Positions 1 to 9,473 of a stretch of 15,550 nt of DNA are shown here, piece by piece. The notes below the pieces were generated by a model. That model was not told the DNA's origin, searched no databases, and saw nothing but the letters and a program-made list of their open reading frames with translations. A program made the position numbers and the translations under genes. The stretch is from Smittium culicis (taxonomy: Eukaryota; Kickxellomycota; Harpellomycetes; Harpellales; Legeriomycetaceae): the NCBI GenBank assembly GCA_001970855.1, contig LSSN01002015.1, positions 1 to 15,550 on the forward strand, in the 5' to 3' direction. The first letter of the stretch is position 1, and every line of letters starts with the position of its first letter.

Positions 1-113
1 TTTACAAAGTCGCTGGTACATCTAAAATCATTTATATTGATGGGGAAATTGGTGGTCAAGATATAAAACAAAAAATTAATTTAAACCAGATTCTGTTTGT
101 TAAATCCATATAG
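1..113 (+). CDS. 3' end of an unrecognised protein-coding gene (partial)
   Basis: Reading from position 3, 36 sense codons stay open from the window edge to a TAG at 111-113. The other two plus frames stop within the first 65 bases. The peptide mixes hydrophobic and polar residues (for example KIIYIDGEIGGQ, then a tail ending FVKSI) and uses less extreme codons than the DNA after it, so it looks like a real C-terminus. I do not recognise the family. The gene runs toward the minus-strand gene at 502-918, so the two are convergent with about 390 bp between their stops. A stretch of 36 open codons can occur by chance here, so confidence is moderate. Confidence 0.45.
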   Translation, partial: YKVAGTSKIIYIDGEIGGQDIKQKINLNQILFVKSI

Positions 114-501
114 ATTGTTTAAAAATAAAGTACATATAATATTCAAATTGATGCTTTATAATATTAATTGAAATTTATTGATAGAAATATGAAAATTATG
201 TATATGAAAAATAAATGAAAAAAAAACAACGACATATTGGAACTATTTACATAATATTTTATATAATAAAAACAAAATATATTAGTTATTTGATACAATA
301 TGAAGTAAAGAAAATATGTAGCCTGTTTGCAAACTCTTTAGCAAAAAAAAAATCCATGCCTCCCAAAAGCTCCTGTTCATATATAACAAATAGCTCATGT
401 CAAAATACAACAAATCTTTCACCACCCAGTAGATATATAATAAGCAAAAAAATTAAATAGAAATTTAATGAAAAGAGATTTTAATGTGTATGGAGTTTTT
501 T
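114..501. other. convergent intergenic region, no gene seen
   Basis: This is the tail-to-tail spacer between the partial gene and the chromatin-protein gene, very A+T-rich with A-runs. An 81-codon plus-strand open frame (215-460) crosses it, but its composition follows the local base bias, it matches no family I recognise, and it would sit in the 3' region of both flanking genes. I treat it as chance. Confidence 0.5.
124..129 (+). terminator. possible polyadenylation signal AATAAA
   Basis: A canonical AATAAA lies 11 bases after the stop of the partial gene, a normal distance for a eukaryotic poly(A) signal. In DNA this rich in A and T the hexamer is common by chance, so only its position supports it. 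Confidence 0.3.
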
Positions 502-918
502 TTAAGCTTTTGTAGCCTTTTTCTTGGTAGCTTTAGGTTTTTTAGCAGTAGGTTTGAGGGAAGCTTTTGCAGCAGCGACGGCTGGCTTGGACTTCTTTTT
601 TGGAGAGCTTAGAGGGGTAGCAGACTTCTTCTTTGGGGCAGAAGTAGCTGCAGCCTTAGCTTTAGTCTTAGGTGCAGCTTTTTTGGTCTTCTTTGTTCCT
701 AGTTCAGAAACTAGTTTGGAAGCTACCTTCTTGGCCTTTTTTGATGCAGTTTTCTTTTCTGGCTTAGTTGCAGCTCCAGTAGCCTTCTTCTTAGACCTTC
801 GCACTTTTGTTGTTGTGCGTTTAATCATATCAGGAACATATCCTTGTTTGGTTTCAGTTCTTACTCTAGAAGATCTTCTGCTTTCAGTAGCGGTAGTTGC
901 TGTGTTATCTGCTGCCAT
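502..918 (-). CDS. Lys/Ala-rich histone H1-tail-like chromatin protein, 138 aa
   Basis: The product is 138 residues, about 27% Lys and 20% Ala by count, with 7 Arg, many Pro, Ser and Thr, and no Cys or Trp. Residues 1-40 are less biased (a Thr-rich start, then an Arg-rich patch RRSSRVR and the stretch KQGYVPDMIKR). Residues 41-138 are an H1-like basic tail with SPKKK at 105-109 and APKKK and APKTK repeats; SPKK-type motifs are known to bind the minor groove of A+T-rich DNA. There is no room for the ~75-residue winged-helix globular domain of classical H1, so this resembles the tail-only linker histones of some protists, or a non-histone chromosomal protein. Codons are far less A+T-rich than the flanks, which marks it as a genuine expressed gene. 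The ATG follows TTTTTAG directly, so a splice acceptor may abut the start. It ends at TAA. Function in DNA compaction is inferred from composition only. Confidence 0.8.
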   Translation of the reverse strand: MAADNTATTATESRRSSRVRTETKQGYVPDMIKRTTTKVRRSKKKATGAATKPEKKTASKKAKKVASKLVSELGTKKTKKAAPKTKAKAAATSAPKKKSATPLSSPKKKSKPAVAAAKASLKPTAKKPKATKKKATKA

Positions 919-1020
919 CTAAAAATAGTATTAGTTACATTGTTATGATTTAGTCATTAAATATTATGATTAGAGGATAAATATAAGAGTATTTAAAAAA
1001 TTAAAAGACACTTATGTTAC
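919..1020 (-). other. putative 5'-leader intron of the chromatin-protein gene
   Basis: On the minus strand the start codon is immediately preceded by a branch-like CTAAT, a short pyrimidine tract and TAG, a textbook compact 3' splice site. The nearest reasonable donor is AAG/GTAACA at about 1020, giving a 102-nt intron. The sequence upstream of the donor has no in-frame ATG that would extend the protein, so the intron would lie in the 5' untranslated leader and end exactly at the start codon. The donor differs from GTAAGT, so the 5' boundary is uncertain; the acceptor is better supported. Confidence 0.35.
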
Positions 1021-1097
1021 CTTAATTAAGTTGGTTATTAAAAGTTTTAGGGAAGATTAAAGAAAAAAGTTATAAGATGAAATTAGAGAAAAAAAAC

Positions 1098-1105
1098 TAT
1101 ATATC
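1098..1105 (-). promoter_or_regulatory. possible TATA element upstream of the chromatin-protein gene
   Basis: GATATATAG on the minus strand lies about 80 bp upstream of the putative splice donor and is followed by a pyrimidine-rich stretch (about 1050-1095, minus-strand CT/T-rich) of the kind often seen near fungal and protist transcription starts. TATA-like strings are frequent in this DNA, so this is weak positional evidence. Confidence 0.2.
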
Positions 1106-2190
1106 GGGGATGATGAAAATATGTGTATTGGACAAAACTTGTACCTTTTAAAGATTAATGGGTGTGCTGATAATTATAAAAATAAAATAAAAATATTGAA
1201 AAAAAATTCACTGTTGACTGCATTAATGTCCTAAGATTTTTTCAAGAAAAAGTTTCGCGTTTTAGAATTTTATTATTGGCTAATAATACAAAACACGAAA
1301 ATTAAAAATATAAATTCCAAATCCAGATTTAATAAACGAGAATTAACCAATTAAATCTATTAACGCATATGTTAATTTACATAATATGAAGATAAATCAT
1401 TGTTTGGTAAGGCTGGTTATGATAGAATATCCATACAGAGGCTTAGTTGAATTGAGTTTGCCCTTATTACACCCGCCTTACTTTTCATATAAATTAATTA
1501 AATTATTTAGCCAGGCTCACATAGTATAGCATTGGATTTTTTTATCTCTTTTTTTTTTAGCGTTTAAAGCCGAGAAAACATTTTACCCCTTTCCAAATAC
1601 TACATCGTATATTTCTCTTATTCGCTGATTCGCGTTGCTTTTTTGTTAATCGATTGTTGAGTATGAGCTTATGCAATTCTAATTGTTATTATAATAGCAT
1701 ACCTTAGCTCTGCTCTGCCGCCAAAAAATCTAATATTTTTCTTTAGTGAAAAAAAAAAAAATTCGAATTAAGAATATATTATGTGTTCTCCGCTTTTAAT
1801 TTTTACTGCCTTTTCCCCAATAGTTTTAAACTTAGGACCTAAAAATATATATTTTAGGAAATGCCATTTCCCTTATGACCAATAGATGATTTAATTTGTA
1901 CACAAATAAAAAAAACTAGGAGAGGAGGGTATTTAGAAAAACTATGAAAATTTTTTGAAACTAAGATAATATTAACTCGATAAAGATTAAGCAAGTTATT
2001 GCAAGTTTTTTTTATATACTATACCCTTTAAAAAAAAGCTTAATTCCAGGAATATATGACCCATTTACCTCTCAAACTTCTATTCGGATATGCTATTTAA
2101 ATTAAATCGTACATTTCAAACTAAAAATCTTCGCAAAAAAATTCTTTTTTTTTTAGTTAGCCTTACAAAAACTACAAAATTTATTAACGC
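1106..2190. other. A+T-rich non-coding region upstream of the chromatin-protein gene
   Basis: No convincing gene on either strand. The longest item noted is a 47-codon plus-strand open frame (1386-1529, starting MKINHCLVRL) in a locally less A+T-rich patch; it has no recognisable motif and is within chance expectation. A CCCTTT with an A-run at about 2027-2039 resembles the inner end of the TTAA element just downstream and may be a scrap of an older copy. Confidence 0.4.
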
Positions 2191-2386
2191 TTAACCCTTT
2201 CCCGTTCAGCGCCCTTTAAAAAATTCAATTTAGCTGTATTCCAGTAATTAATAAGTAATTTTATTATTTGCTGCAATCCCTAAACATACCAGTATTAATT
2301 GATTCTCGGAATTGTATTATTTTTATTGAATGAAGTTGGATAGACTAGGTGGATCAAAAGTAGTTTACCGCCCAGGAAAGGGCTAA
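2191..2386. mobile_element. TTAA-flanked MITE, piggyBac-like, copy 1 (196 bp)
   Basis: The left end reads TTAA then CCCTTTCCCGTTCAGCGCCC. The right end read inward on the minus strand gives CCCTTTCCTGGGCGGTA, next to CTAA, one change from TTAA. Inverted termini starting CCCTTT beside a TTAA target are typical of piggyBac-superfamily elements. There is no open frame inside 196 bp, so it is non-autonomous. The identification is strengthened by a second, reversed copy at 5028-5217 that shares terminal and internal sequence. The flanking target base change and the imperfect termini indicate an old insertion. Confidence 0.55.
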
Positions 2387-5027
2387 AGGATGTAGTGTAC
2401 ATTTTTTAATTTATAAAATTACTTCCATAACTAGCGTTTTTATAAGCTAGAATATTTTGCTTTTAGTTGGAAATAATCAAATGTAATAGATAATGTTAAT
2501 GGTATAGACTTAAATTGATGGATTTTTACATATTTTAATTCGAAATAGGCTATTTAAATATTTTATTAAAAAAAAAATTCTTTTTTCAAATCATTATTAT
2601 TATCATTCCAGAACTTTCATTATAAATTCACTACTTATAACACTCCGCCTTCATTCTCATCAACAGTTAGTGTCATGCTAATCTTATATTAATATATGAA
2701 ATATATATATATGACGCTTTTCAGTTTTTCTTAATTTATGATTAGTACTATTTTAATATGTATAATATAAAAAATTTGAAAAAAAATTACCTTTGCGCTT
2801 AAATGTTTAACTTGCGAATATTTGCGTCAAATCCAATGCAAAAAAATTTAAAATACTTAATTTTTATATTAATTCAAGTAACGGAAATCTATCTATTTGA
2901 TATCAAAGGCTTTTTTATAATTATTATGATTTAAACTAATATGTTAGTGACTGTATAGCTGTATATATTATAAATGATACTAGATAAATTTTTTTGAAAC
3001 GAAAATTTGTATTTAATGTGTTTAAAATTGGAAATTATTAGTTATAATTTATATTAATGCAACAACATGTATTAAACTTAAACTACGATTAAATATGGAT
3101 GGCTTTTATATATTGACAACTTCCATATACTAGTTTCAATTAACTTGGCATTATCTCGATTCCTTATCTTGAAATTTTTGGGCGTGCTTTTACTAGAAAA
3201 ACGCGTGTAAAAATTAAAGGCTACTTTTATATATAAAACTTCCAGCCATATTGGCTTTAAACGATAATCATGAATACAAATATTAAAGTTTGATTTTTTA
3301 ATTTAATAGGTGTAATGATCTTGTAACTTTATAAGCAAGTTTACATAAATCAAAAGCTATTCTTTCAATCTGGAAAAGTGTGGAACATACAACTCTTATT
3401 AAACGCCTCAATTATCTGATATATTGCATTTTAATTTGCCAAAAATAATTGTACGCTAGCTGTTAAATTCGTTTTTAATTCAACAAGCTATTTTTTTTTA
3501 TTTACACTAAAATACACCTTTAATGACTATCACATTATTGGATAAGAGTGATTTTTTTAACATTATTATATAACTTGGTATTATGTAATATCAAGTTCAG
3601 ATGAATATCATCATAAAGCTCAAAACTCGCTTTGAAGTTTTACATTTAAAAAGGCGATCAAACTGGAAAAATAGGTAATTTACTTTTAAGCAAATATGGA
3701 CAAGTATGGTTTCTAGAGCTTTAGAACGCGCTTTAAAATTATTTCACGAATTTTAATACTATTTTATATCAGACACTTTTAGATTTTATCAAACGTCTAA
3801 ACTGTCCAACAAAATTTCATAAATAATAGTAAATAAAAATATATCTAATCTAACAGCTTTTAAAGCGATTGTGAAATAGAAAATTGCAATGAAAATATCG
3901 GAAGATAAAAGTTATATATAATTTTTAGCCCTTTTAACAGTATTTGACTAAGAAATAAATATTTTCTATGTAATTTAGGCATTTGTTATATTTATTTTTA
4001 AGTATTATGACAATATATCACAAATTCAATGACTTTAATTCCTTGTGCGAGCTCAGTTGATTATTTATAAAGTGTGTTTTTATAACGCATTCTACCAAAA
4101 GTATTAAACTAATTTAATCCTGATAATCTATATCTAAAATACTAGATATGAGCTTTGATATAATTATTATAATATTTTTAAAATTCATTAAGCCCACTCA
4201 ATGATTATTCAAAATTTTATAGCTCCAAAAACTATCTATTATATTTTAAAATTATATAAATGGCTAAGAGCAAAGTATAAAACTAGACAATATATTAGCT
4301 GTATAGAATTTAAATGTTAATTTTATTTTTGTTTATAAACTCATTGTGTAAAAAACACTTGCATTTTTCAAAGCTCAGGACGTGTAAGGGTTGGTGTGAA
4401 TTATTTATAATGATTCGGCAACAACTGATTGGCTATAAATAATAAATTCATTAATATTATCCAGAGTTGCATTTTAAGAAAGATACAACCGCACGCTTAA
4501 TTAAACGCGATAATTATTATTTTTAGACCTATTTTCAATTTTATCAAATTAGCGCTTTAGTTTTAGAAAATCCACCAATAGACACGTGCCACCTCTTTTT
4601 GGTGAGACTATGTAAAAAACTTGAATTTTTATCCCGATCAAATAATAAATTATTAGTCTCCCGTGATTAGTTCCAATTTATTCATGAGTAAATACTATAA
4701 ATTACAAGTTCAGATAAATGGGAGACTATTAGGGCGAGAGGAACTCTCTTTCTTATGAATTTTATTTGTTAATAGAATTCGGTAATTCTATTGGATAACA
4801 AATTCAGTCCATTTGATAATATATACTAATTGAAGTTTAACCCCAAATGTAATTTGAGTCAAAGGAAAATTTTAATAGAAAAATTTCCGCTCTTCAAAAG
4901 AGTTTCCCAAATACACTAAAGCTGTATAATATTATTGATATTAAATTTTATTTCCAAAAGTATAAACTTATTATTATCAGCTTATTTATTTTTGAGTGGG
5001 AAATATAGTTATTTTTCAGCTTATTAC
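2387..5027. other. A+T-rich non-coding region, no gene seen
   Basis: About 2.6 kb without a convincing open frame on either strand. It is rich in A and T runs and in short unstable repeats, including an (AT)n run at about 2700-2712. One distinct inverted repeat (4654-4728) is listed separately. I found no tRNA, snRNA or rRNA signature here by eye. Confidence 0.45.
4654..4728. repeat. inverted repeat, 9-bp perfect arms
   Basis: TAGTCTCCC at 4654-4662 is exactly reverse-complementary to GGGAGACTA at 4720-4728, with a 57-nt spacer. A further GAGACTA at 4604-4610 could pair with the same left arm. The arms are more G+C-rich than their surroundings, which is why they stand out. It could be the end of an old inverted-repeat transposon or a structured RNA; no other evidence favours either. 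Confidence 0.3.
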
Positions 5028-5217
5028 TTAACCCTTTCCCTGGCAGTAGTTTTTTTTAACTACCAAATGTAGCAGACTAGATTTAATAAAAACAATTTAT
5101 TCAGAGAATCAGTAATATAATGGTATATACTATAATAAATACAAATAAAAATTTGATTATGAATCAAAAATATTCAATTAGTTATTTTTTTAAACATGTC
5201 ATTTGGAAAAGAATTAA
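5028..5217. mobile_element. TTAA-flanked MITE, piggyBac-like, copy 2 (190 bp, reversed)
   Basis: It begins TTAA CCCTTTCCCTGGCAGTAG and ends GGAAAAGAA then TTAA at 5214-5217. Read forward, it aligns with the reverse complement of copy 1: the same terminus, then AATAAAAA...GAGAATCA...TAAT...GGTAT about 50 to 95 bp in, and a T-run followed by TTTAAA just before the far end. Its far terminus has decayed (GGAAAAGAATTAA against GGGAAAGGGTTAA in copy 1). The TTAA is present on both sides. It carries no coding frame. Confidence 0.5.
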
Positions 5218-5798
5218 TATCACAAACATTCGAAAAAAATTTTCACACAGCGAATACAAATTTTGCTCAAATTTTTAGAGCTCAAAATATAAAAAATAAT
5301 AATAATAATAAATTTCTATAATAATATCACCAGGCAGCTCTGGTATGTAAAAGTGCAGAGTGTCGCTAAAATTTTATTAGCAAAAATATTAATTATTTAT
5401 CGATTGCAGGAAGCAATCTTTAATGGCATTAATTGATGCTTGTGATATTTTTTATGATTCCTTTCTGGGTCTAAAACTATACGAAAAATGTAAAATTTTT
5501 TAATGAATAAATCATCATTATTTGCGTGATTATGATTGAAAAAATCGTTCTATACTCATGAATTTAAAGTGGAGTAATTCTGCATACTACCGCTATCCAA
5601 TGAAAATGCTTAAATCATTTTAATAAATAACTACACGTAGCCCTCATTATTCGCGAATTTCTTATCGCGAAAATTTAAAATCAAGTAAATTATTTTTACG
5701 ATTTACACAGGTTTGTTTATAATTGAAAAATTAGTCAATTCATTTTTGTTTAATCCTTTAAAATGAATATAATTATTATTAAAAAAATTTGTATAACG
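5218..5798. other. A+T-rich flank left of the retrotransposon, no gene seen
   Basis: No open frame or RNA signature apart from the AAT run. Before the retrotransposon inserted, the right end of this stretch joined directly to the tRNA-Glu remnant now at 11440, so it is the ancestral upstream flank of that tRNA. Confidence 0.5.
5295..5309. repeat. AAT microsatellite, five copies
   Basis: Five perfect AAT units in a longer A-rich run; a short simple repeat of no evident function. Confidence 0.7.
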
Positions 5799-5802
5799 AC
5801 AG
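5799..5802. repeat. target-site duplication ACAG, left copy
   Basis: ACAG directly abuts the TGT end of the left LTR and recurs immediately outside the right LTR at 11428-11431. Four to six base duplications are usual for Ty3/gypsy integrases. Confidence 0.75.
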
Positions 5803-6130
5803 TGTAAAGTATAAAAATGGTTTATTATATATTTTATCTTTTTCGGTTATCTTTGAGATAAGTTTGATCGTATTTGTTTAGGTGCAATTTATTTATTAAA
5901 ATAAGAACAGGGATTCACAAAAAGTGAATCCCTTAAAGATAAATAGTATTTTTACTTGTAAAGTAAAGAAAATAAAATTTAAATGTAAACTAATATAAAA
6001 GGAAATAATCCTTTCTTTACCAATCAATACTTAATCAGCAAAACCATAGGAGGAAAAAATATGATTAATATTGATCAATAATGAATGGATTATATTGGGT
6101 AATATGATTGTATATTTCATATATACAACA
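5803..6130 (-). repeat. 3' LTR of the retrotransposon (328 bp)
   Basis: It is 98.5% identical to 11097-11427 over aligned bases. On the element strand it starts TGTTGTATATATG directly after the polypurine tract and ends CTTTACA. It lacks the ATT present in the other LTR, which removes an AATAAAG hexamer near the end; other AATAAA strings remain. The last codons of the integrase frame and its TGA (6117-6119) lie inside this LTR. Confidence 0.95.
5909..5933. repeat. perfect 10-bp hairpin within the 3' LTR
   Basis: AGGGATTCAC at 5909-5918 and its exact complement GTGAATCCCT at 5924-5933 flank a 5-base A loop (T loop on the element strand). The other LTR has the identical structure at 11206-11230. 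It is the most G+C-rich part of the LTR. Possible roles are RNA processing or 3'-end formation or a regulator site; none is shown. Confidence 0.75.
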
Positions 6131-7262
6131 GTACCCCCTGTTTAAGATATTCATCCAACTCAATGACGTAAATTGACCTAAACCTTTGTAATGTTGAATT
6201 GAGTTTTGCGGATGAGACTTCAGGTATCATCCTATTTGATTCTCTATATAGCTTTAGTTTATCTCCATGCGTTATATCATAGTTGCCGCTGAAGTCTATA
6301 ATTGTGTAAGCCCCTTTATTTCCAGCTTTAGTAATTGTATAGGGACCCTCCCAAACCGCTGAAAATTTTGATTTGAGTACGTCAGTATGTTTTAGGACTC
6401 TGTCGCCTAATTTGTACTGACTTTTAACAACTCTCTGGTTGTATCGATTTGAGCTAGTGATTTTGCTTTTTTCATTCTTCTTGTAGTCCAATTTTCTTAA
6501 TTATTCCAAACCAGTATTTATATATGAAATCCGTTCAGATACTGCATCTTCGATATTAATTTCACCTTCTGGGGCAATCCAAGCGCTGGGTAGCGTGATA
6601 TTCTGACCATATACAAGATTTTCCGGTGTAAATCCAGTTGACTGTTTTTTCATTGATCTGATAGATAAAAGAACTTTCCATAAGTACGTATCCCAGTCTT
6701 CTTCGTTATCTATACATATTTTAGATAGGGTGCTTTTCAGAGTACGATTCAACCTTTCCACTTGTCCATTTGACTGAGGTCTATAGGTAGTTGTAGGCGT
6801 ATGCTTTATTTCTAAATTTTTATAGAATTCCAACGTGATATCGCTGAGAAAGTTAGACCCTCTGTCTGTGATTATTTGGGTTGGTATTCCGTATTATTGC
6901 ACCACTTCAGTTAATAAAAAGTTAATTACAGTTTCTGATTGAACGTTAGCTACTGTTTGTGCGATTGGCCATTTGGTACAGTAGTCTATCGCTGTTAATA
7001 TATATCTGTTTCCATTGCTAGTAATAGGGAAAATTGGTCCGATCGAATCTAAACCCATTATTTGAAAAGGCTTCAGAGCAAGAATGGGTACAAGTTCGTG
7101 AATCCTTGATGTCGTTCCATTGTATCTTTGGCAAATTGCGCATGTGGAAACAGCTTCTTTCACTATTTTATATAGCCCTGTGCCGTAATAAATTGATTTT
7201 ACTTGATCCCAGGTGTTATTTATGCCGTTATGACTTTCTCCATGAAGCCTTCTAATTAAATC
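6117..7262 (-). pseudogene. pol: integrase region of pol, two in-frame stops
   Basis: One frame runs from about 7262 to a TGA at 6117-6119, interrupted only by TAA at 6894 and 6501. In order it shows the HHCC zinc-binding motif (HGESH, codons 7230-7244, then CAIC), the core with a first Asp in GLDSIGP, a second Asp in ITDRGSNF, and a Glu in NGQVERLNR exactly 35 residues after the second Asp (DD35E), and a GPY/F-type C-terminal module (FSAVWEGPY). These residues cut and join element ends to host DNA. No chromodomain follows; the ~45-residue tail ends within the 3' LTR. All catalytic and zinc ligands survive, and both stops are single-base lesions. It is separated from the RNase H frame by a one-base shift near 7262. 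Confidence 0.92.
6131..6143 (-). other. polypurine tract (plus-strand DNA primer)
   Basis: On the element strand AAACAGGGGGTAC lies directly against the TGTTG start of the 3' LTR, the position where RNase H leaves the plus-strand primer in LTR elements. It is short and ends in a non-purine pair (TAC), and it is read through by the integrase frame (Lys-Gln-Gly-Val), so coding and priming functions overlap. Confidence 0.65.
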
Positions 7263-7951
7263 TATCTATTATTCTCATTTATTACGATTCTATCACCAAA
7301 TTTCTTGGATTTTCGGTATAGCCGGCCGTCTTTTACAGAGTATAGTTTAGCGCTGTTTCTTAATTTCCTTCTATCTACTTCGCTATAATCGATTGGATAA
7401 GATTTATCTACTAAGTAATTCGTAATTTTCCCTGATTTTTCTAGGTCTATTCCCATCAACTGTAGCATTTCTATTGCCTCGTGTACTATTTCACTATCTG
7501 CTGGGTTTCTGAGATAATCTGCTGGGTTTTTTGATCCCGGGCGGTGTATTATCTCAAAATCAAACTCATTTAATATTTTATTCCATCTTGCTAGTCTTCC
7601 TGACAGCTCCTTAGATTTGAATAGTTGCACGAGTGCGGAGTGATCAGTTATAATTTTAAATCGTTTCCCCCACAAGTAATTTTTGAACAAATTCACTCCC
7701 CAAATCACTCCTAATCCTTCCATATTGGTTACCGAGTAGTTTTTTTCATGCTTTTTTAAAGCTCTACTCCCATATGCTATAGGTCTTTCTTCTTTTCCTA
7801 CTTTTTGAGACAATATCGCACCTAGACCTTTTCCGCTGGCGTCTGTGGTAAGTGTAAAAGTCTTTTCCCAGTCGGGATGAGCTAATACTGGGGCTTCTTA
7901 TAGGGCTAATTTTAATTCTTTGGTTGCAGCTGATTGTTCTGTAGACCAAAT
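7262..7951 (-). pseudogene. pol: RNase H region of pol, one internal stop
   Basis: It continues the reverse transcriptase frame after the TGA at 7952. The RNase H fold keeps its acidic residues: Asp in TTDASGKG (codon 7841-7843), Glu in TNMEGLG, Asp in IITDHSAL, and Asp in NPADYL. It degrades the RNA strand during cDNA synthesis and releases the polypurine primer. A TAA at 7898-7900 interrupts it just before the first Asp. The HRPGSKNPADYL motif is followed by a near repeat of NPAD, suggesting a small local duplication or loss. The frame ends at TAG 7262-7264 and integrase resumes one base out of phase. Confidence 0.88.
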
Positions 7952-9080
7952 TCATTTTTCTTCCTTTCTCAAAAGTTTAGTTAGAGGAGCAGCTATTTTA
8001 ATAAAATTTTGAATATATTTTCGGTAATATCCTACCATACCGAGGAATGACTGCAATTCCTTGAGATTTATTGGGGTCTTTGCTTTTAGAATCTCCTTGA
8101 CTTTATCACTATTGGTTTTTATTCCCTTTGATGATACGGTATGGCCTAAATAATTAAGAGTGTCTCTATTGAATATAAATTTCTCTCTATTAAGTTTGAT
8201 GTTACTATCTCTCAACAGTGTAAAAACTTCGTTCAAGTGTTTGACATGATCTTTAACATTTTTTGAGAAAATTATTATATCATCTATGAACACTAATGCA
8301 TTCTTCCACAACACCGGCTGCAATACCTTTTCCATTAGGCGTTGGAAGGTCGCGGGGCTATTTTTTAATCCAAATGGCATTACTCTATAGCAGAATAATC
8401 CACCTCCGGGATAACTGAAAGCCGTTTTGTCTCTATCTTCTTCTTTTATGGGAACTTGCCAGAAACCGTTCTTTGCGTCTAAAATACTAAAAATCTCTGA
8501 ACCGGACAACGCGTCAAATATTTCATCCACTCGCGGAAGGGGATAGCTATCCTTTTTGGTAACTTCATTGAGGCGCCTGTAGTCAGAGCAGATTCTAAGC
8601 TCACCGTTCTTTTTTAGAACCGTCACAATCGGTGCAAACCAATTGTATTGACATTTCTGCATAATTTTTTCTCTCTCCATTTTTACCAGATCCTCTCGTA
8701 CTCGTTCTTTCATGACGTGTGAGACTCTGTAAGGGTATAGCTTAATTGGTTGTGCGTTTCCTGTTTCAATTGAATGTTCTACAGCTGTAGTTTGGATTAA
8801 TTCTGACATATAGCTGACGAAAAGATCCTGAAATTTATTCAGTACATCAGATATTATTAAATTGTTTATATATTTCGTTTCAAAGTGACTCTTATCGGTT
8901 TGATCTTTCTCTATCGCAATCCCAAATATTTCTATTTCTTCGTAAATTCTTTTATGAGGTGTCTTAGTGTATAATTTAAGTACCACATCTGCGTTTGGGG
9001 CTTCTAAAACCAATTCTTTCGATTTTAAATCTAGGATTGCTCTATATCTCGTAAACCAGTCTGTTCCTGGTATAAGTAGG
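7952..9080 (-). pseudogene. pol: reverse transcriptase region of pol
   Basis: A long open run ends at TGA 7952-7954. Conserved RT blocks appear in order: YRVSHVMKERV, WFAPIVTVLKKNG, ICSDYRRLN, SILDAKNGFWQVP (first catalytic Asp), MPFGLKNSPATFQRLM, and the active-site box VFIDDIIIFS with the Asp pair at codons 8279-8284, then LGHTVSSKGI and FLGMVGYYRKYI in the thumb and connection. This is classical Ty3/gypsy RT, with FIDD where many families have YxDD. The domain is intact; the TGA falls after it, in the connection before RNase H. The frame continues upstream of its first possible start into the protease tail (LIPGTDWF), so it would be made as part of a polyprotein, not from its own start. 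Confidence 0.93.
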
Positions 9081-9473
9081 TTTTTTCACTTTTATCACCA
9101 ATACATCCGCGGGAAAACTTTAGTTTGCAATTTTTATCGGAACGCTGGATATGGTTCCTAATGTATTACGTCTTTTCCCATCGGCGGTAATAATTATCTG
9201 ATTATCATTAGTATCAACTTCTAAACCGATTTCTTGCATCAAGGTTTCAGATATCACTGAACAAGCAGCGCCTGTATCCAGGATTGCCCAATGCCGTTTT
9301 CCAAAAATCGATACTAGACCTCTGCAGTTCGTGTTAGCAATTTTGTCTAGTTCTATTTTGTCCACTTCTTTTGTTTCCACTCTCTTACAGAGGCTCATTA
9401 GTTCTCTTCTCACACTTGGTGATACTTGAAGTAATTGCGAAATGCTTAAATTTGCATTTGCTTGTGAGAGGTT
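9081..9473 (-). pseudogene. pro: retropepsin-type protease region, broken by a stop and a frameshift
   Basis: It is in the same frame as gag, after a single TAG (9474-9476). The aspartic protease signature AILDTGAACSVIS holds the catalytic DTG; a flap-like ITADGKRRNTLG follows. The third conserved element (LIPGTDWF) lies beyond both a TAA at 9120-9122 and a frame change at an A6 run on the element strand (9081-9086), and is read in the RT frame. The enzyme would act as a dimer to cut Gag and Pol. Lying in the gag frame after one stop suggests either a continuous Gag-Pro ancestor or stop read-through; a TAG lesion is simpler given the other stops. Confidence 0.85.

Noticed and set aside
215..460. 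81-codon open frame in the convergent spacer
   Set aside because: Frames of this length are expected about once by chance in DNA this A+T-rich and size; it has no motif and lies in 3' regions of both neighbours.
524..922. Long plus-strand open frame antisense to the chromatin-protein gene
   Set aside because: It is the mirror of a Lys/Ala-rich coding strand, giving a Phe/Ala/Val-rich shadow with no independent support.
1386..1529. 47-codon small gene
   Set aside because: Length is within chance expectation, and no family, promoter or conservation evidence is available.
1720..1732. E2F-like site (TTTTTTGGCGGC on the minus strand) for the chromatin-protein gene
   Set aside because: It is a single imperfect match about 800 bp upstream of the gene; too weak to list.
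6117..6260. Chromodomain at the integrase C-terminus
   Set aside because: Only about 45 residues follow the GPY/F-type module and they lack the aromatic pattern of a chromodomain.
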